A program made the translations under genes and the position numbers. Below are positions 1 to 7,740 of a DNA stretch of 64,000 bases, one piece after another. The DNA lies in the NCBI GenBank assembly GCA_052116865.1, contig JBQKKG010000002.1, positions 1 through 64,000 of the forward strand. The letters run 5' to 3'. The first letter of the stretch is position 1; every line of letters starts with the position of its first letter. The stretch is from CAUPWF01 sp963515125. GTDB taxonomy: Bacteria > Bacillota > Clostridia > Lachnospirales > Lachnospiraceae. The notes under the pieces are model-generated. The model searched no databases, was not told the origin of the DNA, and saw only the letters and a list, made by a program, of their open reading frames with translations.

Positions 1-36
1 TTGTTTGAGCTCAGGCTCGTAACGATTGTTTGTCAT
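1..36 (-). CDS. N-terminal fragment of a protein, possibly IS3-type transposase OrfA (runs off window)
   Basis: Only twelve codons are visible, starting MTNNRYEPELKQ after a clear AAGGAG ribosome binding site. The start resembles small helix-turn-helix OrfA proteins of IS3-family elements, which commonly open with a basic segment of the form xYxPELK. That reading would explain why the ATPase gene just upstream ends abruptly. The recognition rests on a dozen residues, so it is a guess; the gene could equally be another phage protein. Confidence 0.3.
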   Translation of the reverse strand, partial: MTNNRYEPELKQ

Positions 37-108
37 TGTAACATCTCCTTGGATTATGTATGTATTTTACCAAACTATACACGGGTGTTACAACTTAATT
101 ATATCAGG

Positions 109-633
109 TCACATTAGTACACATTTATTTGCTTTTACATAGTCAAACACTCTATTGATATTCTTTGCCGTTCCACCAATATATGAATCAATTAGATATG
201 AGAAGTTTATGTACATGAATGGCAAGTTTAGTTTATATGCTATATATCTTCCAAATGTAGTTTTTCCTGTTCCAGATATACCAGTAAGCATAATAGCGTT
301 CAAATACGGAATACCCATTTCCATTAGCTTCATACTTGCTTTATTCATGTTGTCAATCTTTTTAAATAAGGCTTCTTCTCTATCTGCTAAATAATACCTG
401 TCCTCTCTAAATGATGTTGATACATCTTGTAGTTGCACCATACCCACAAGATTACTTGGTAATTCCATTAATGTTCCAGTGCTATTAAGCATATTTGTGT
501 ATCTAAGCACCTGATTATAATTCTTCTGTGTTTTATCTTCTTCACAACACAATATTGCTAATTTCTTTGCATCTGTATATTTATTTTCTGCTATAGCTCT
601 TACAAGCATTAGCTGGTTATTTGTCATCCCCAT
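109..633 (-). pseudogene. AAA+ ATPase, truncated at the Walker B strand
   Basis: The 174-residue product has an AAA+ core with Walker A motif GISGTGKTT at residues 118-126, followed by PFMYINFSYLIDSYIGGTAKN. The protein stops after KANKCVLM, where the hydrophobic strand of Walker B (hhhhDE) should begin, so the acidic pair, sensor 1 and the lid are missing. The start at 633 has AGGAGG seven bases upstream. Immediately after the stop comes unrelated DNA and then a new gene start at 36, consistent with an insertion sequence cutting the gene. Phage AAA+ proteins of this sort are often replication or transposition helpers; the specific role is unknown. It is probably inactive. Confidence 0.7.
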
Positions 634-657
634 ATCTATTCCTCCTAATTTTTCGTA

Positions 658-690
658 ATAAAAAACTACTAACCGAATATGGCTAGTAGT
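658..690 (-). terminator. Rho-independent terminator after the methyltransferase
   Basis: On the minus strand a 10-bp stem (ACTACTAGCC with GGTTAGTAGT, one G-U pair) and a 6-base loop are followed by TTTTTTATT. It sits between the split methyltransferase and the truncated ATPase and would end leftward transcription. Confidence 0.75.
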
Positions 691-741
691 CTATACTTTT
701 ACTCTTACTAGCCTTATTCAGTTTTCAAGGTGCTAACTACT

Positions 742-2106
742 CTATAATCTTTTTGCTATCTCATATATCACATTTACCGTTACTCCATTACCAGCTTGCT
801 TGTACAATTGGCTATCAGAATTTACGCTAGCTGCTAACTCAAAATAAACATCTGTCCATCCTTGCAATCTAAAACATTCTTTTGGTGTTAATTTTCGTAT
901 GGCTATGTAACACTGGTACTTTTCACTCCAAATAGCGTAAACTGTTAGGCTTTCAGATACTTGGACCATAATTCCTTGATTGCAGCTAGTATCCAATGTG
1001 TTGGCAACTCCTTTTCCCACCCTACCACGTCTTGTATCGCTACCTGGTACTGATAGATTTATAGAATCACCTTCATGTGCTATTGCATAACCTTGTTTTG
1101 TTGCTTCTTTTACTTTTATGCCCACTCCATGTCTATCTTGGCTTGTAAGTGTAAACATCGATTCTCCGTTTTCTTTAAACCTACGACCGTTTTGTCTTTT
1201 TTCTGCTCTGTCTGGTGTTAGTACTGGTATTGCCACTCCAGATGTTTCGCCTTTGTGATTACTTCTTCCTTTGTTATATCTACTTTGCAGACATCTGCAA
1301 ACTTCTGTTAATTGTCCGTTTTCATTTAAATCAACGAACATCGGTTGCATTATATGCGGCTCTCTCCCACCACCCTGGCACGTATCAAGTGCTTAGATAA
1401 TTCCATCTGCTGTATATGTTTGAAGGTTACGTCTGTACCCATCTCTATGCGCTACGATTGAAACACTATTTTCTCCATCTGATTCCTCGATAGGAAATAC
1501 TTCTCGTCTACTTCGTCCTCTAAGATGTCCGATAATGAACACGCGCTCCCTGTTTTGTGGCACTCCATAGTGTTTAGAATTGATAACTTGCCATTCTGCA
1601 TCGTACCCGATTTCGTCCAATTCAATTTGAAGTTTAAGGAAGTCTGCCCCTCCATTAACACTAAGTAGGTTTTTAACGTTCTCAATAAATAGGATTGAGG
1701 GTCTATCTTCTTCTTCTGTGTCTCGTATAATTCTTGTAACTGTGAAAAACAAACTGCTACGCTTTCCATCGAATCCAAGTTGCTTTCCTGCAACTGAGAT
1801 ATCTTGGCAAGGGAATCCGAAACACCAACAGTCTGCCCTTGGCACGCTTCTGGCTTCCACTTTTCTAACGTCATTTGCGTACCATTCTCTGTCTGTGAAA
1901 TCAATTCCATTTATATACTCCTGTCCTTTCTTATAATCGTTTAACTTTAACAACCGTTCCTTTTCATCTTTTGTTGTTAGGTGCATTGCTTTATATCCCA
2001 TGACGGCAAATTTATCATATTCACAGAATCCAACGCATTCATGCCCAGCAAGTTCCATTCCTGCTCTGAATCCTCCAATTCCGGCAAACCAATCTATAAA
2101 TTTCAT
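742..2106 (-). pseudogene. Phage C5-cytosine DNA methyltransferase split by an in-frame TAA
   Basis: Two consecutive open frames lie in the same reading frame. The first (1393-2106, 237 aa) carries motif I FAGIGGFRAG near residue 8, the catalytic GFPCQDIS loop with Cys100, the ENV motif at 142 and QNRERV at 184. The second (742-1350, 202 aa) carries motif IX (RKLTPKECFRLQGW) and motif X (QAGNGVTVNVI), with the target-recognition region before them. Bridging codons read DGII-stop-ALDTCQGGGREPHIM, so a single TAA at 1393-1395 interrupts an otherwise intact protein of about 454 aa. Likely role: host-mimicking DNA methylation to avoid restriction. It is probably inactive unless the stop is read through. 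No partner endonuclease is visible. Confidence 0.88.
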
Positions 2107-2175
2107 TTCTCTTCCCGTAGTAAAGACGTCTTTTATTGCGGCCGCAAACCTCTTACTCCTTCCTGTTTTTTGTTT

Positions 2176-2892
2176 CTAAATATTTAAATAACACATAATT
2201 CCACAATCTTGCATTATTTCATCTTCCATCCTTCCTCTATCAGGATTTAGTTCATCTAGAAAAACACCTTTTATACAAGAGTGTCCTATCTCACGTTCCA
2301 ATTCTGACATTTGATTAAATACGTCCGGAAAATCTACTCTTATTTTATTCCAGTATCCCATACCTCCTTTAACACAACCTATACAATTGTTATTTGAGTA
2401 ACCAATGTCATACATTAATGGTCTTTTTATATTTAATCTTTCTAAAATAGCATGACAATCTTGTTTTGTTAGCATTCTTTCAATTAGAGGATACTCATGC
2501 GTAAATTCTGGCATCGATTCATCAAGTCTATCTGCTCTATATTTTTCATTAAAATCAAATCCCCAAACGTAAGTAATATCATATTCTTTGTGAGTATCTT
2601 CCCACTCTTTACGTACTCTTTTTTTTAGTATTTGCGTGCATTTTGCTCCATATGGTCCATTTATAAATCTAAACTGTTTAATTACATTTTGTACACTGCA
2701 ATACTCTGATTTTATAACTTGGATTTTAATCCCCAAGGCATTTCCACAATCTCTAATAAACCTTATACTGTCTGGGTGTTGGTTATCTATGTCTATGTAA
2801 ATAAATTTATCTATTGTTTCTCTTTCCAAGTACCCTGCTATAAAACTGCTAACCCCTGCTGAAATCCAGCATACTTTAATTTTCTTATTCGT
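2176..2892 (-). CDS. Phage PAPS-reductase/adenine nucleotide alpha-hydrolase family protein with an ACG start
   Basis: The protein belongs to the PP-loop (PAPS reductase-like) family common in phages. Extending upstream of the first canonical start (TTG at 2829) restores the PP-loop motif WISAGVSSFIAGYL at the N-terminus. That frame begins with ACG at 2892, eight bases after AAGGAG, exactly where ATG would be expected, giving 238 aa. Other visible features are GPYGAKCTQILKK, the YVWGFDFNEKYRADR segment and CIGCVKGG, a Cys pair as in Fe-S or zinc sites of these proteins. Phage members have been tied to DNA modification or thionucleotide chemistry, but the substrate here is unknown. Expression may be weak because of the altered start. 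Confidence 0.7.
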   Translation of the reverse strand, partial: TNKKIKVCWISAGVSSFIAGYLERETIDKFIYIDIDNQHPDSIRFIRDCGNALGIKIQVIKSEYCSVQNVIKQFRFINGPYGAKCTQILKKRVRKEWEDTHKEYDITYVWGFDFNEKYRADRLDESMPEFTHEYPLIERMLTKQDCHAILERLNIKRPLMYDIGYSNNNCIGCVKGGMGYWNKIRVDFPDVFNQMSELEREIGHSCIKGVFLDELNPDRGRMEDEIMQDCGIMCYLNI

Positions 2893-2910
2893 TTTACTTA
2901 CTCCTTCCTA

Positions 2911-3213
2911 CTATTCGCCATCTAGTTTTCTCTGTACGGCTCGTACAGCCATTTTATTGCTTTCGCGTATACTATTTACGTATTCAGCTAAATTGCCCTT
3001 GAAATCGTCCTCTAATTGATTTCGCTCAATGAATCCTTTTATTGCTTGTCCAAGGTCGCTGTAATATCCAATCGTCTTATTGAATATTTTTTCATTTCCT
3101 TGTTTGTCCATTCCTGCATACTCCCTTTTGAGAGTGTGATTGAGTGGGTCAATCTCTATGTAATATCCATTTGCTAATGTTACAGTAGTCATTCCTTCAC
3201 CGTTTCCATTCAT
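2911..3213 (-). CDS. Small phage protein, DUF5405-like
   Basis: About 100 aa if translation starts at ATG 3213, four bases after the stop of the upstream gene, with GAGAG as a weak ribosome binding site; a longer form from 3246 would overlap that gene. It contains TLANGYYIEIDPLNHTLKR and an IGYYSDLGQAIKGFI segment, a pattern seen in small phage early-region proteins annotated DUF5405. No catalytic motif is visible and the function is unknown. It is tightly packed in the leftward early operon. Confidence 0.55.
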   Translation of the reverse strand: MNGNGEGMTTVTLANGYYIEIDPLNHTLKREYAGMDKQGNEKIFNKTIGYYSDLGQAIKGFIERNQLEDDFKGNLAEYVNSIRESNKMAVRAVQRKLDGE

Positions 3214-3217
3214 TTGC

Positions 3218-3652
3218 TTACTCTCGTATATCCACCGGAAGAACAATTCCTAAGCACATTTTTGTGAAATCCCTTACAAGAATAATATCTTTTTTCCCTT
3301 TAATCATGTAATGGTTACTTGCTCCATACATCTTAAGAAATTCTCTATTAACCCACGCATAAGTTCCGTCTTTTGCTTTTAGCTTAATCGCAACATTTTT
3401 ATGCGATAATATTCTTGCTTCGCTTGTTTCTTCTGCTGGTACGTTTACTTCTTGCAAATGCTCTTTGGATAAATGCTCTGCACTATACTTAAATTTTTTA
3501 CACTTGGAAATGTCGATAAGCAAGTCTCTTTTATCTATGTAAACACCCTTGTTGCCATCTACGATTAATACATAATCCTCAAAATCTGCATAAAACATTT
3601 GCGCTCTTTTTACTACTTCTATCTGAAATTTTTCTTGTACTGTATAAGCCAT
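3218..3652 (-). CDS. Hypothetical phage early protein
   Basis: A 144-aa protein of mixed composition, without membrane segments or recognisable catalytic motifs. The start at 3652 has a strong AGGAGG site. The middle contains a Lys-rich stretch followed by TYAWVNREFLKMYG, which suggests a compact globular fold, but I cannot assign a family. It lies in the leftward early operon between a tiny basic ORF and the DUF5405-like gene, with only a few bases on either side. Unknown function. Confidence 0.55.
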   Translation of the reverse strand: MAYTVQEKFQIEVVKRAQMFYADFEDYVLIVDGNKGVYIDKRDLLIDISKCKKFKYSAEHLSKEHLQEVNVPAEETSEARILSHKNVAIKLKAKDGTYAWVNREFLKMYGASNHYMIKGKKDIILVRDFTKMCLGIVLPVDIRE

Positions 3653-3655
3653 TTT

Positions 3656-3712
3656 CTACCTCCTAATCTTCTTCTTTTTCTTCTTGCTTCCAACTCTTAA
3701 TACCTTAGCCAT
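3656..3712 (-). CDS. Tiny basic ORF (18 aa), possible leader or microprotein
   Basis: An 18-codon frame starts with ATG at 3712 behind GGAGGG at good spacing. It encodes MAKVLRVGSKKKKKKIRR, nearly half lysine or arginine, and its stop overlaps the AGGAGG site of the next gene. It could be a translated leader coupling the two genes, a nucleic-acid-binding microprotein, or a chance frame in an A-rich stretch. The strong ribosome binding site is the only real support. Confidence 0.35.
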   Translation of the reverse strand: MAKVLRVGSKKKKKKIRR

Positions 3713-3727
3713 GTAAGCCCTCCAATC

Positions 3728-4441
3728 TTAAAAATCAACATCGTAATAGTCTTCTATCTCGTCTTGACTCTCTACATCCATAACTATAGGTATCTTGTTG
3801 TACACAGCTTGAACCAACATTAATTCAACATCGTTTAGACTTCCAAACTTCATTTTTCTATCTAATGAAATGCCATTAAGATACAACGTAGAAATCCATC
3901 CAGTTCCATCTTCTCTTTTATGCACAGCGAATTTTATTTCTGCATCTGACCAACTTCCAGTTTTTTTCTCTTCGTCAAGTTCTACATCAATCCAATGATA
4001 TGTTTCGTTTTCTTCGAATTTAACATGGAAGTATTGTCTATCGTATTTCTCTGCTTCATCCACTTTTTCACATACAATCTCTCTGTATTTTTCAAATATC
4101 TCAGATAATGCAATACTCTTTCTTTCACACATGAACATTGATTTGAATGTACTTTCAATTTTCTCGCACAAGTCAGTTCTACATGTTTGCTCCACAATTT
4201 CTTTCATTTTCTCTGCGATAAATCCGTTGTATGTAGTAAAATCTATATCAGCCACAACACTAGAAACCTCTGTACTCATTTTTTCTTCGATTGTACGTAT
4301 CAAACTATATGATTCCAGAGCTTCTTTTACTGCCTTTACAATTGAGCTTTGAAAGGTTTCTTCAATGGCCTTTTCAATTGTTTTTTCTTCTTCCAATTCC
4401 TCAATCTTTTTATTCACTATTTCCGATATGTTTATGTTCAT
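3728..4441 (-). CDS. Hypothetical acidic phage protein with helical N-terminal half
   Basis: A 237-aa protein. The first half is rich in Glu, Lys and Ile with heptad-like spacing (KKIEELEEEKTIEKAIEE), so it is probably helical or coiled coil. The second half is mixed alpha/beta with many aromatic and acidic residues and an acidic tail ending DEIEDYYDVDF. No family recognised. Its ATG at 4441 overlaps the TGA of the upstream zinc-binding protein gene, so the two are probably translationally coupled. Confidence 0.6.
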   Translation of the reverse strand: MNINISEIVNKKIEELEEEKTIEKAIEETFQSSIVKAVKEALESYSLIRTIEEKMSTEVSSVVADIDFTTYNGFIAEKMKEIVEQTCRTDLCEKIESTFKSMFMCERKSIALSEIFEKYREIVCEKVDEAEKYDRQYFHVKFEENETYHWIDVELDEEKKTGSWSDAEIKFAVHKREDGTGWISTLYLNGISLDRKMKFGSLNDVELMLVQAVYNKIPIVMDVESQDEIEDYYDVDF

Positions 4442-4605
4442 ACTAATCTCTCCTTCTCTGCTTTTCGCAATTCATCGTTATGTTCCTTCTCTGCTTCAAT
4501 GCACGTTGTATGATAATCAAATTCGTTAATGCTCTCTCTATGCTCGTGTGGCTTGATCTCTTTGTTGCATATTCTGCATATTGGGATTGTGACCTTTGAT
4601 TTCAT
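4438..4605 (-). CDS. Small zinc-finger phage protein
   Basis: A 55-aa protein starting at ATG 4605 behind AAAGGAGTG. It contains CRICNKEIKPHEHR and a downstream HTTC, a Cys-Cys-His-Cys arrangement suited to one zinc ion, then a charged helix of Glu, Lys and Arg. Its stop overlaps the start of the next gene. Such mini zinc fingers are frequent in phage early operons, usually without known function. Confidence 0.6.
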   Translation of the reverse strand: MKSKVTIPICRICNKEIKPHEHRESINEFDYHTTCIEAEKEHNDELRKAEKERLV

Positions 4606-4623
4606 AACCTCACTCCTTTACAC

Positions 4624-4770
4624 TTAATCCGTTTTGCATTTTCGGAACAACCTGCAGGTGCGTTCCCATTCCTTTGCAAATTCTTCGTATTTTTCAATAC
4701 TTCCGCACAATACTCTTTTTTTATTGTTCATTTCTCGCTCTTCTGGCGTATATATTTTTTTCATGCTCAT
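4624..4770 (-). CDS. Small hypothetical phage protein (48 aa)
   Basis: Starts at ATG 4770 after AAGGAGTG, a strong site, and encodes a 48-aa charged protein (MSMKKIYTPEEREMNNKKR). It contains three cysteines and a Trp in the C-terminal half. It lies between the replisome organiser and the zinc-finger protein in the same direction. No family recognised. Confidence 0.5.
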   Translation of the reverse strand: MSMKKIYTPEEREMNNKKRVLCGSIEKYEEFAKEWERTCRLFRKCKTD

Positions 4771-4785
4771 ATGCACGTCACTCCT

Positions 4786-5580
4786 TTACAAACCTAATAG
4801 TTGTTTCTCTAAATCATCGATGTCAGTATTGCGTCCATCAAAATTCGAAAACGGTTTTGCCTTTTTTCGTTTCGGCTTTCTGTTCAAGTAGCTTTCAAAT
4901 TTTGTACCGAACAATGTCTGCGGTCTAAGATACGCTTTCATCTTTTCATCTGCTCCCCATTCAGCAAACATATTGTCAATAACGGTCTTGAAATCATCAA
5001 TGGTGAACTTTTCATTTAACCTCGCTTTAATTAATGTCTTGGTTGAGGAAGTTTGATAGCGGTACTTGCTCCCAATAGCAGAATTGAGATATTCAATTAT
5101 CTCTTTAGCGGATGAGGTCGTGCTCTGCTCGACATTATTACTATCTATATCTTTATCTATACCTATATCTAAACCTATATCTAAACCTATACCTGTGGAA
5201 ACATTTTGCTTACACTTTGGAAACATTTCGATTCCATCACTAAAAGAATACGATTTATTATCTTTTAACAGTAGTGATTGTTTCTCTTCCTGATAAACAG
5301 TTGGAGTATATCTATCGCCTTGAATTGTGTTATGCATTCTCCAATGTTTAATGACTATTACACCATCTTCAAAAGTCAATACAAAACGCTTTGCAATTAA
5401 TAATTTAAGGTCATCATCACTAGCCCCTATTAGTCTCTGGATTCGTTTGGGATTCCCGATAAATCCGTCATCATCAGCACGCATATTTAGGTGAAAATAC
5501 AAACATTGTGTAGATAAAGGCATATCTAAAAAGGCATCACTATCTAATATGTGCATCGTAAACATTCTTTTTTTTGCCAT
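4786..5580 (-). CDS. Phage replisome organiser (N-terminal DNA-binding, Phg_2220_C C-terminal domain)
   Basis: Encodes 264 aa from ATG 5580, preceded by AGGAGGG; a longer frame exists but has no ribosome binding site. The N-terminus (KKRMFTMHILDSDAFLDMPLS, then a winged-helix-like segment) is typical of phage replisome organiser proteins. The C-terminal part, from IIEYLNSAIGSKYRYQT to LRPQTLFGTKFESYLN, matches the phage conserved C-terminal domain Phg_2220_C, known from DnaD/DnaB-like initiators. These proteins bind repeats in the phage origin, often inside their own gene, and load host helicase. The linker encodes a repetitive GIGLDIGLDIGID stretch. Confidence 0.8.
   Translation of the reverse strand: MAKKRMFTMHILDSDAFLDMPLSTQCLYFHLNMRADDDGFIGNPKRIQRLIGASDDDLKLLIAKRFVLTFEDGVIVIKHWRMHNTIQGDRYTPTVYQEEKQSLLLKDNKSYSFSDGIEMFPKCKQNVSTGIGLDIGLDIGIDKDIDSNNVEQSTTSSAKEIIEYLNSAIGSKYRYQTSSTKTLIKARLNEKFTIDDFKTVIDNMFAEWGADEKMKAYLRPQTLFGTKFESYLNRKPKRKKAKPFSNFDGRNTDIDDLEKQLLGL
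5141..5194. repeat. Short tandem repeats inside the replisome organiser gene, possible origin iterons
   Basis: Successive 6- and 12-bp units of the type CTATATCTAAAC occur head to tail over about 54 bp and encode the GLDIGLDIGID linker. AT-rich iterons inside the initiator gene are the usual layout of lambdoid and lactococcal phage origins, so this is a candidate replication origin. The repeats may instead only encode a flexible linker. Confidence 0.5.
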
Positions 5581-5911
5581 GTATGCCCTCCTTGTAAAAC
5601 TGTATCCAATCTTCAAATCTCATTGTTACAAGCCAGCCTGTACAATTCTTTCTATGGAACACTGTTGGAAGGTCATAACCGAATGGCAATTCTAGTGCTG
5701 AACTGTCACGAACAGCTTGCTCCATTGCCTTATGTATATTTAAATTCTCAACACGCTTAACTTCGATATGAATACCATCTAGACCAACAACATCTGCATC
5801 ACCATTTGAACCACAAAATTGTTGCCCACGTCTGCAATTAAAACCTTGTTCATTTAGCTTGTGAACAAGTTCCAATTCTCCACGTTTCCCCTTATCTCTG
5901 CTATTAGTCAC
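5540..5911 (-). CDS. Hjc-like PDDEXK nuclease, putative Holliday junction resolvase
   Basis: About 123 aa. The N-terminus GKRGELELVHKLNEQGF, followed by CRRGQ, GDADVVGLDGIHIEVKR and a downstream AMEQAV helix, fits the archaeal-type Hjc/VRR-like PDDEXK fold: Glu in helix 1, Asp in DADV, and the E-x-K pair in EVK. Such phage enzymes resolve branched recombination intermediates and fit with the Erf protein downstream. GTG at 5911 has GAGG eight bases upstream; GTG at 5920 is an alternative. The gene overlaps both neighbours by a few bases. Confidence 0.7.
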   Translation of the reverse strand: MTNSRDKGKRGELELVHKLNEQGFNCRRGQQFCGSNGDADVVGLDGIHIEVKRVENLNIHKAMEQAVRDSSALELPFGYDLPTVFHRKNCTGWLVTMRFEDWIQFYKEGIHGKKKNVYDAHIR

Positions 5912-6200
5912 ACACAACACCTCGCAATATCCTATATCCTATTTCTAGCTTTTTACTAATACTGGCTCTTCTAGAACCTTCTAATCCTAAATATTGCATT
6001 AACTCTCTGACATCATATGGGTCATTCTGATCCACGATATAATAGCCATTACCAATGTTAATAATTGCAACATTTTCTTTTATCCATGCTTCCTCAATTA
6101 ATGCTCTATTTTTTCTATCACTAAGACCTGTCCTGCGTGCTATTTCTTTTCTATCAATCGCATTCTCATGTCCAACTGGTATAATTTCATGAATTTTCAA
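5904..6200 (-). CDS. Phage protein with winged helix-turn-helix
   Basis: A 98-aa protein starting at TTG 6200 behind AAAGGGG. Residues about 14-60 (IDRKEIARRTGLSDRKNRALIEEAW, then GNGYYIVDQND) have the spacing of a helix-turn-helix with a short wing. The C-terminal helix is basic. It could aid the replisome organiser or regulate the early operon; the role is not shown. It overlaps the downstream nuclease gene, suggesting coupling. Confidence 0.5.
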   Translation of the reverse strand: MKIHEIIPVGHENAIDRKEIARRTGLSDRKNRALIEEAWIKENVAIINIGNGYYIVDQNDPYDVRELMQYLGLEGSRRASISKKLEIGYRILRGVVCD

Positions 6201-6329
6201 ATACGTTCCCCTTTCCCCTCCGACATTTAGCCGGAGGTAATATAATGGCCTACGAAATACTGTGATATATTATGTAGTACATGAACGGTTAACGAGTTAC
6301 TTTATCCTTATCTCTTACGAGTTTTAAGG

Positions 6330-6623
6330 TTATAAATAGTTCCGACCAAATTCTTGGATAAACTCTTTTCTTGTTCCTATGTTCTGCTCATACCATTCTT
6401 GGCATCTACGCTTTAAAATTCCATCTATTTCAAGGTTCTTTTTGGTTCTCTTGAAAAATACACCATTCGGGTGTAAATCTCGCCTTAAGGGGGCGATAAA
6501 TCCATATTTCTCTGATTTTGCTTTGAATGGACCACCAAAAACGTGATGTCTTTCAATATCGGTACTACCAGTGAACATACAATACTCAAGACTATCTGCA
6601 AGAATTGTATGCAACTTTTTCAT
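6330..6623 (-). CDS. HNH-like phage protein
   Basis: 97 aa from ATG 6623, which overlaps the TGA of the upstream gene and has AAGG seven bases before it. The core, CMFTGSTDIERHHVFGGPFKAKSEKYGF followed by APLRRDLHPNG, follows the pattern of small phage HNH-type proteins (HH pair, then a second His). The first zinc-ligand pair is reduced to one Cys, so structural zinc binding may be altered. Probably a nuclease or DNA-binding protein of the recombination module. Confidence 0.5.
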   Translation of the reverse strand: MKKLHTILADSLEYCMFTGSTDIERHHVFGGPFKAKSEKYGFIAPLRRDLHPNGVFFKRTKKNLEIDGILKRRCQEWYEQNIGTRKEFIQEFGRNYL

Positions 6624-7168
6624 AGTTCCACCTTCCATTGACGCTTTAGTCTTTCAATCTGATCTGGTGTATATGTCTCTATTCCTAATTCCTTTGCTTC
6701 TGATACCGTGCCATCAATCAAGATAGACATTTCCTCGGTATTGTATGTATGACTTCCACGGACTAAATAATAAACTCTGTATACTTGTCCATCCGCCATT
6801 TCTTTTGTATGTGATGTAGGTCTTAGGTGTACTTCTTCGTACTCTGAAACATCTATATCATCACGGACAATAAAGTTTTGAAGTTTTCCATCCACTATTT
6901 CAAGCTGTCCGTGCTTGTTTAGCAGATTATTCTTAATGCTTGGCTTGCTTGCACGAAGTACGTCTGCAATCTTTCCAACTAACACATGAAAATATGCATT
7001 TGCATTTAATGAACGCTTTTGCGTATACTTTTTAAACTCAATGTTTAGCTTGTCCACATCTTTAAGCTGTTCATATCTCTGTGTTACATCCTCATTGAAT
7101 TCAAAGGAAAGTATTGCTTTACCGCTTTCATAATCTCTGCTGATATTTACTATTTTTCCTGTGAACAT
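6620..7168 (-). CDS. NinB-like phage recombination protein
   Basis: 182 aa from ATG 7168, with AAAGGG as ribosome binding site. The segment KKYTQKRSLNANAYFHVLVGKIAD is the signature of phage proteins annotated NinB-like or recombination-associated, in which a KRSLxANAYF motif precedes helices. It lies directly downstream of the Erf gene and overlaps it, as expected for a recombination operon. Assignment to NinB proper is tentative. Confidence 0.55.
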   Translation of the reverse strand: MFTGKIVNISRDYESGKAILSFEFNEDVTQRYEQLKDVDKLNIEFKKYTQKRSLNANAYFHVLVGKIADVLRASKPSIKNNLLNKHGQLEIVDGKLQNFIVRDDIDVSEYEEVHLRPTSHTKEMADGQVYRVYYLVRGSHTYNTEEMSILIDGTVSEAKELGIETYTPDQIERLKRQWKVEL

Positions 7169-7737
7169 TTCGCTTTCCCTTTGTCTGGACACCTTGATAA
7201 TATAGCAATAGCACTTGATAGATAATCAATAGCCATTTCTTCTACAGATGATGCCTTACTTTCTTTTAAAAAGTACGATAATGCCTTTCCAGTACGTCTT
7301 ATCTCTTGATTAAATTCTGCTATCAGTGTATTTTTTACAACCTTAGTGCTCTCATCCGAATCAGAATCTTTTGAATCATCAATACAGAACAATCCATTTA
7401 ATGCATATTTGCGAGCATAACTACTAGTTGCACCAGTAACTTGTGAAGCATCCATACCTTTTTTAGTTAGTTCTTCTCTTGCAAAGGCACTGTTTGATAC
7501 TTTTTCTGAACTTTCAATATCAATGAATGTAGCAGTTGCTTTTACGTAGAATCTATCTCCAATCTGAACCAAATCATCATCAATGATTAATACTGCTCCA
7601 ACCTCTTTGAGCAATGGCTTTGCACCCTCTTGTATATCCTCACAATTGCGGTAATTAAAATTGCCAAATTTATTGTATTGATTCTTCGGCGCCTTTAATT
7701 CGCTCTGAACCTTCAATAACTTTTCATATACATTCAC
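7150..7737 (-). CDS. erf: Erf family single-strand annealing protein
   Basis: A 195-aa protein of the ERF superfamily, which anneals complementary single strands during phage recombination and genome circularisation. Diagnostic features are the N-terminal APKNQYNKFGNFNYRNCEDI segment, the middle VTGATSSYARKYALNGLFCIDD block (the family's most conserved stretch), and an acidic tail region DSDSDES. It is followed by NinB-like, HNH-like and Hjc-like genes in one operon, so the block makes a plausible recombination module. Start at 7737 is the only sensible choice. Confidence 0.88.
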   Translation of the reverse strand: MNVYEKLLKVQSELKAPKNQYNKFGNFNYRNCEDIQEGAKPLLKEVGAVLIIDDDLVQIGDRFYVKATATFIDIESSEKVSNSAFAREELTKKGMDASQVTGATSSYARKYALNGLFCIDDSKDSDSDESTKVVKNTLIAEFNQEIRRTGKALSYFLKESKASSVEEMAIDYLSSAIAILSRCPDKGKAKCSQEK

Positions 7738-7740
7738 TTT

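Noticed and set aside
1452..1910. 152-aa minus-strand frame
   Set aside because: Shadow frame inside the cytosine methyltransferase gene, whose catalytic motifs are in the other frame.
2176..2829. TTG start at 2829 for the PAPS-reductase-like gene
   Set aside because: This start would remove the PP-loop and has no ribosome binding site; the ACG at 2892 is far better placed.
4634..4928. Two overlapping + strand frames rich in Phe and Cys
   Set aside because: Shadows of the leftward 48-aa gene and the end of the replisome organiser gene; composition is that of reversed AT-rich coding DNA.
5141..5194. CRISPR-like array
   Set aside because: Units are only 6-12 bp, directly tandem without spacers, and inside a coding gene; no CRISPR array or cas gene was seen in the window.
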